Shown: positions 61,383-64,000 of the stretch, piece by piece
How the letters are laid out: every line of letters begins with the position of its first letter
Numbering within the stretch: position 1 is the stretch's first letter
DNA from: Rhynchosporium graminicola
Lineage: Eukaryota; Ascomycota; Leotiomycetes; Helotiales; Ploettnerulaceae
NCBI GenBank assembly: GCA_900074885.1
Contig: FJUW01000036.1
Span: 248,001 to 312,000 of the forward strand
Reading direction: 5' to 3'
DNA: 64,000 nucleotides
Notes under the pieces: generated by a model
What the model was told of the DNA's origin: nothing
What the model saw: only the letters and a program-made list of their open reading frames with translations
Database searches by the model: none
Program-made: the position numbers and the translations under genes

Positions 61383-61728
61383 CTACTGCCCTCCCTACCT
61401 ACATCAATGCAACGGATCCCCGTCTTGACCATGCCTTACTTCTCGGGATTTATATCCATTCTCCACTTCTTCGTCAACTTCCAAACTCGCCCCGCATACC
61501 GCATTTCGCAAAGCCTTATCACGCGGAGAGTTTCGACCCATATATCAGTTCCAGATATCTTCACGGGACGTCCCTGACACTAGACTCCTCCGTCTTACCG
61601 CGTAGCAAGAAGGAACACTTATCTCCACCTCTCGCTCCTCTTTATACTCAGCTTCCTCGCCCTCATCCACTTCACTGTCCTTGCACCGTTCAAGTGTTAT
61701 GTCCAGCACAACAATCATCACTGCTGCC

Positions 61729-63254
61729 ATGTCGAGTACCGGTTCCAACAGCCCCATCTCAATGGATGTAGAAGAGCCTCGGAAAAAGGGTTCGCTATTC
61801 TCTCCATATTCTTATCAAGACAAGCACTGACAGACAGAATCATAGGTTCCCGTGGAGGCAAGAGATCTGTAACTCATCTCAGTAAAGCTCAACTGGCACG
61901 CAAGCGCGCAAACGATCGAGAGGCGCAACGGAACATTCGGCAGAGGACAAAGGAACATATTGAGAACTTGGAGCGGAAGGTCAAGGAGTTGGAACAGGGC
62001 AGTCGATCGGGAAGCATCGAGCGAGTGCTGAAGAGGAACCGGGACTTAGAGGAGGAGGTGGAGAAGCTCAGGGCACAAATTACCGGACATCACACACCTA
62101 TTACTGGACACCACACACCAGTTTTAAGCGTTCAAATACCGCCGGAGATACCAGATGATATGATGCTCCCTCATAAAGTCGAATTGGACTGGGCACGAAC
62201 TCCGACGTGGCCACCCACTGCGTCACATCTCCCAATACTGAACACAAGCCAGCATATTGCAACCTCGAACGCAGGCTACCCGTCTACCACATCATATCCT
62301 GCAAGCGCATCATCCATGGGATATGAAGGCGAGGGTTCAATATACACTCCAACGGAAAGCTGGGGCAGTCCAGTACCATACGGCAGCGGGCCCCAAAGCT
62401 CCCAAGGCCTTGCCAAGTCCGTCCCAGCCTGGTCACACTCACCGGTCGACCCTTCCTTTTCCCACCAAGCACATATGCAGCAAATGTCCAGTTTCAACAT
62501 TGATGTAAATAATCAGCACCACCCATATACTACTAGCACAACATGTTGGCAAAACACGCCGCAAAACTATACTGCTGCTACACATCCCCATGCTTGGCAA
62601 ATGTCCACGAAATTGAAAACCCCAGTTACGTATCTGGATCAGCTAATGCACAGCGTGATCCATGCCCAACGACATCTCTTCGCCTCTTCTCCAACTTCTC
62701 GAGAGGAACTTTTAACCCCCTCCTACCCTTCTGTTCATATCCTATTCGGTCAGCCTGGCCCGCCCGAGAAATCGCCTTCCGAAATGACGATATTCATGGA
62801 GAAATACGCCAATGTTCTTTCGACTCGTGGATTTCCCATGATTCCGGAGAAGCTCAGTTCGTTCATGTGCATGTATCGCTTCGTGCAGTGGCAAATCTCG
62901 CCAACGTACGAAACCTACAACAACCTCTACGAATGGCAAACTCCGCGGCCTTGCCAGCTCATGATTCCTCACCCTGCGTGGATGGACCTTCCTCCCTGGG
63001 GCAAATTCAGAGATCGCGTTATCGAAAACCAGGACAAATACGACACAGAGGAGTTCCAGCTAGATTATGCGTCGAATTTCAGAGTCAACTTCCCAGGAGA
63101 TCCGATGAAAGCTCTTATCTTCGACAACGGGAAGATGCTCATTAGTCCACTGTTGGAGAGGCATCTGAGCGACATCACACACTTGAGTATGAAGAAGGCT
63201 TTCGGAGACAAATATCCTGAGTTTAGGGATGTGTGTCGGATTGATGATGTTTAA
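61729..63254 (+). CDS. bZIP transcription factor with fungal DUF3425-like C-terminus
   Basis: A 489-residue nuclear regulator. Exons 61729-61789 and 61846-63254, intron 56 bp (GTTCGC...ATCATAG), phase 1. The bZIP begins about residue 35: KAQLARKRANDREAQRNIRQ as the basic region, followed by HIENLERKVKELEQ and a heptad-repeat zipper reaching about residue 97. A Pro/Ser/Thr/Tyr-rich low-complexity middle (about 100-270) follows. The C-terminal domain has the pattern of fungal DUF3425 proteins: KYANVLSTRGFPMIPEKLSS, MYRFVQWQISPTYETYNNL, RPCQLMIPHPAWMDLPPWG and RVNFPGDPMKALI. The ATG at 61729 yields MSSTGSNSP, a common start in this group. Targets are unknown. Confidence 0.9.
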
Positions 63255-64000
63255 GCGGATGCACAATGACGAGGATGATGAATTTCTTTTTTTCTTTTTT
63301 TTGCATTATGAAGGAACGGCTGTTATGATATCAATTTGTATTTGTCACTTTTATTTCCTTTCCTTGGGCATGGGAGTCATAATACGGGCGTTTTCACGAA
63401 CACGACAATCGCGGTAGGAACTATTGTTTTGTTGGTCCGGATGTCTTTGGCGATGTTGGGAATACTAGGCTGGTTGGGGGTCGGATAGCAGACGGATACT
63501 TCTGTACAGAGGGGTTGGGAACTTGATACCGATCGAGCCGGCGAGTTCTGGCGTCACTTTAGTATGTTTGGATTGGTTTGATAAGTTTACTGGCAGATCA
63601 CTAGATTTAACGTAAGTAAGGAAGGCGGAGCATATGTCTATTATTGTATAAATGTATTTAGTAGATGAATTTAACCAACTGTGGACGATGATCTGCAGTT
63701 CTTGGGAACAAGATAAATTTGATATCTAATGAACCTGCGTTTTCGGATTGCACCGCTCCCTCGTGCTTTCTGTCTCCCTTTCTTTTGCCTGCTATGTTCT
63801 CATAACCCTCAGTTCTGCTTACCATTGCATACGGCCAATTGGTGTTGTACTGCTTGTTACTTTCGAATGTCTTCTTTCATATGATTAACACGTTCAGTTC
63901 CTATTCGGTATGCACATACTAGGTACACACATACCCGCTTCCGCTCCCCGCCGACCGAGTAACTCAATTCCAAACCTTAAACAAACCATACCACACCTGA
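63255..64000. other. 3' flank of the bZIP gene, nothing further recognised
   Basis: Untranslated tail with T-rich runs (63286-63302), then non-coding sequence to the window end. 63755-64000 is pyrimidine-rich and could be the promoter of a gene beyond the window. Confidence 0.45.

Larger units (their letters stand above)
54100..61728. other. Gene desert and bZIP leader
   Basis: 7.6 kb without a supported gene. The longest frames (54737-55216, 159 codons; 56292-56648 minus; 59760-60167) lack motifs and have erratic composition. A simple GGGATT/GGAATT repeat lies at 59255-59291. 60.9-61.7 kb is pyrimidine-rich with CAGCCAT (61041-61065) and GTCACC (61351-61382) short repeats and several upstream ATGs; it is probably the promoter and long 5' leader of the bZIP gene. 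Confidence 0.4.

Overview
This window is from a filamentous ascomycete (Pezizomycotina). Genes carry several short introns (about 40-150 bp) with GT...AG ends and CTRAY-like branch sites. The families are fungal: a GPR1/FUN34/YaaH-type transporter, a BimC kinesin-5, an AA9 lytic polysaccharide monooxygenase, a PIR-like wall protein, a bZIP factor with a fungal C-terminal domain, and an A-T-R-R NRPS-like reductase. A leotiomycete-like genome would fit, but I cannot place the order from sequence alone.

Layout. 1-272 is the 3' end of an acetate/ammonium transporter gene, followed by about 4.9 kb without a convincing gene. 5.1-11.1 kb holds a two-exon mitochondrial carrier and a five-exon NRPS-like carboxylate reductase (adenylation, thiolation, thioester reductase, SDR), with the architecture of the fungal glycine-betaine reductase ATRR; both are on the minus strand. 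A decayed RidA-family gene (11.7-12.25 kb) and a repeat-rich cell-wall protein (13.0-15.1 kb) follow, also minus. 15.1-18.2 kb is gene-poor. 18.2-19.7 kb holds the wreck of a fungal NLR-like (STAND/NB-ARC) receptor, next to a divergent SDR gene (20.0-20.9 kb) with a defective splice acceptor. An amidase with ten exons lies at 21.7-23.9 kb.

26.3-35.5 kb is a conserved housekeeping block: mitochondrial isoleucyl-tRNA synthetase and a PHAF1/UPF0183 protein on the minus strand, then a kinesin-5 on the plus strand sharing a 450 bp divergent promoter region with PHAF1. After 5 kb of AT-rich sequence comes an AA9 LPMO (40.7-41.7 kb). Two unfamiliar small genes follow: a Cut8-like or unknown 332-residue protein at 45.1-46.1 kb and a 173-residue protein at 46.9-47.4 kb. 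47.4-61.7 kb is a near gene desert with small inverted repeats and one possible Cys-rich microprotein. A bZIP transcription factor gene occupies 61.7-63.25 kb.

There is no obvious operon-like system. The most interesting material is the ATRR-type reductase, which links glycine betaine and choline metabolism, and a set of genes in different stages of decay: the NLR relic with lost Walker residues, the RidA pseudogene, and the SDR and amidase with one non-canonical splice site each. Gene models were built by hand from reading frames, splice signals and family motifs; no database search was possible.
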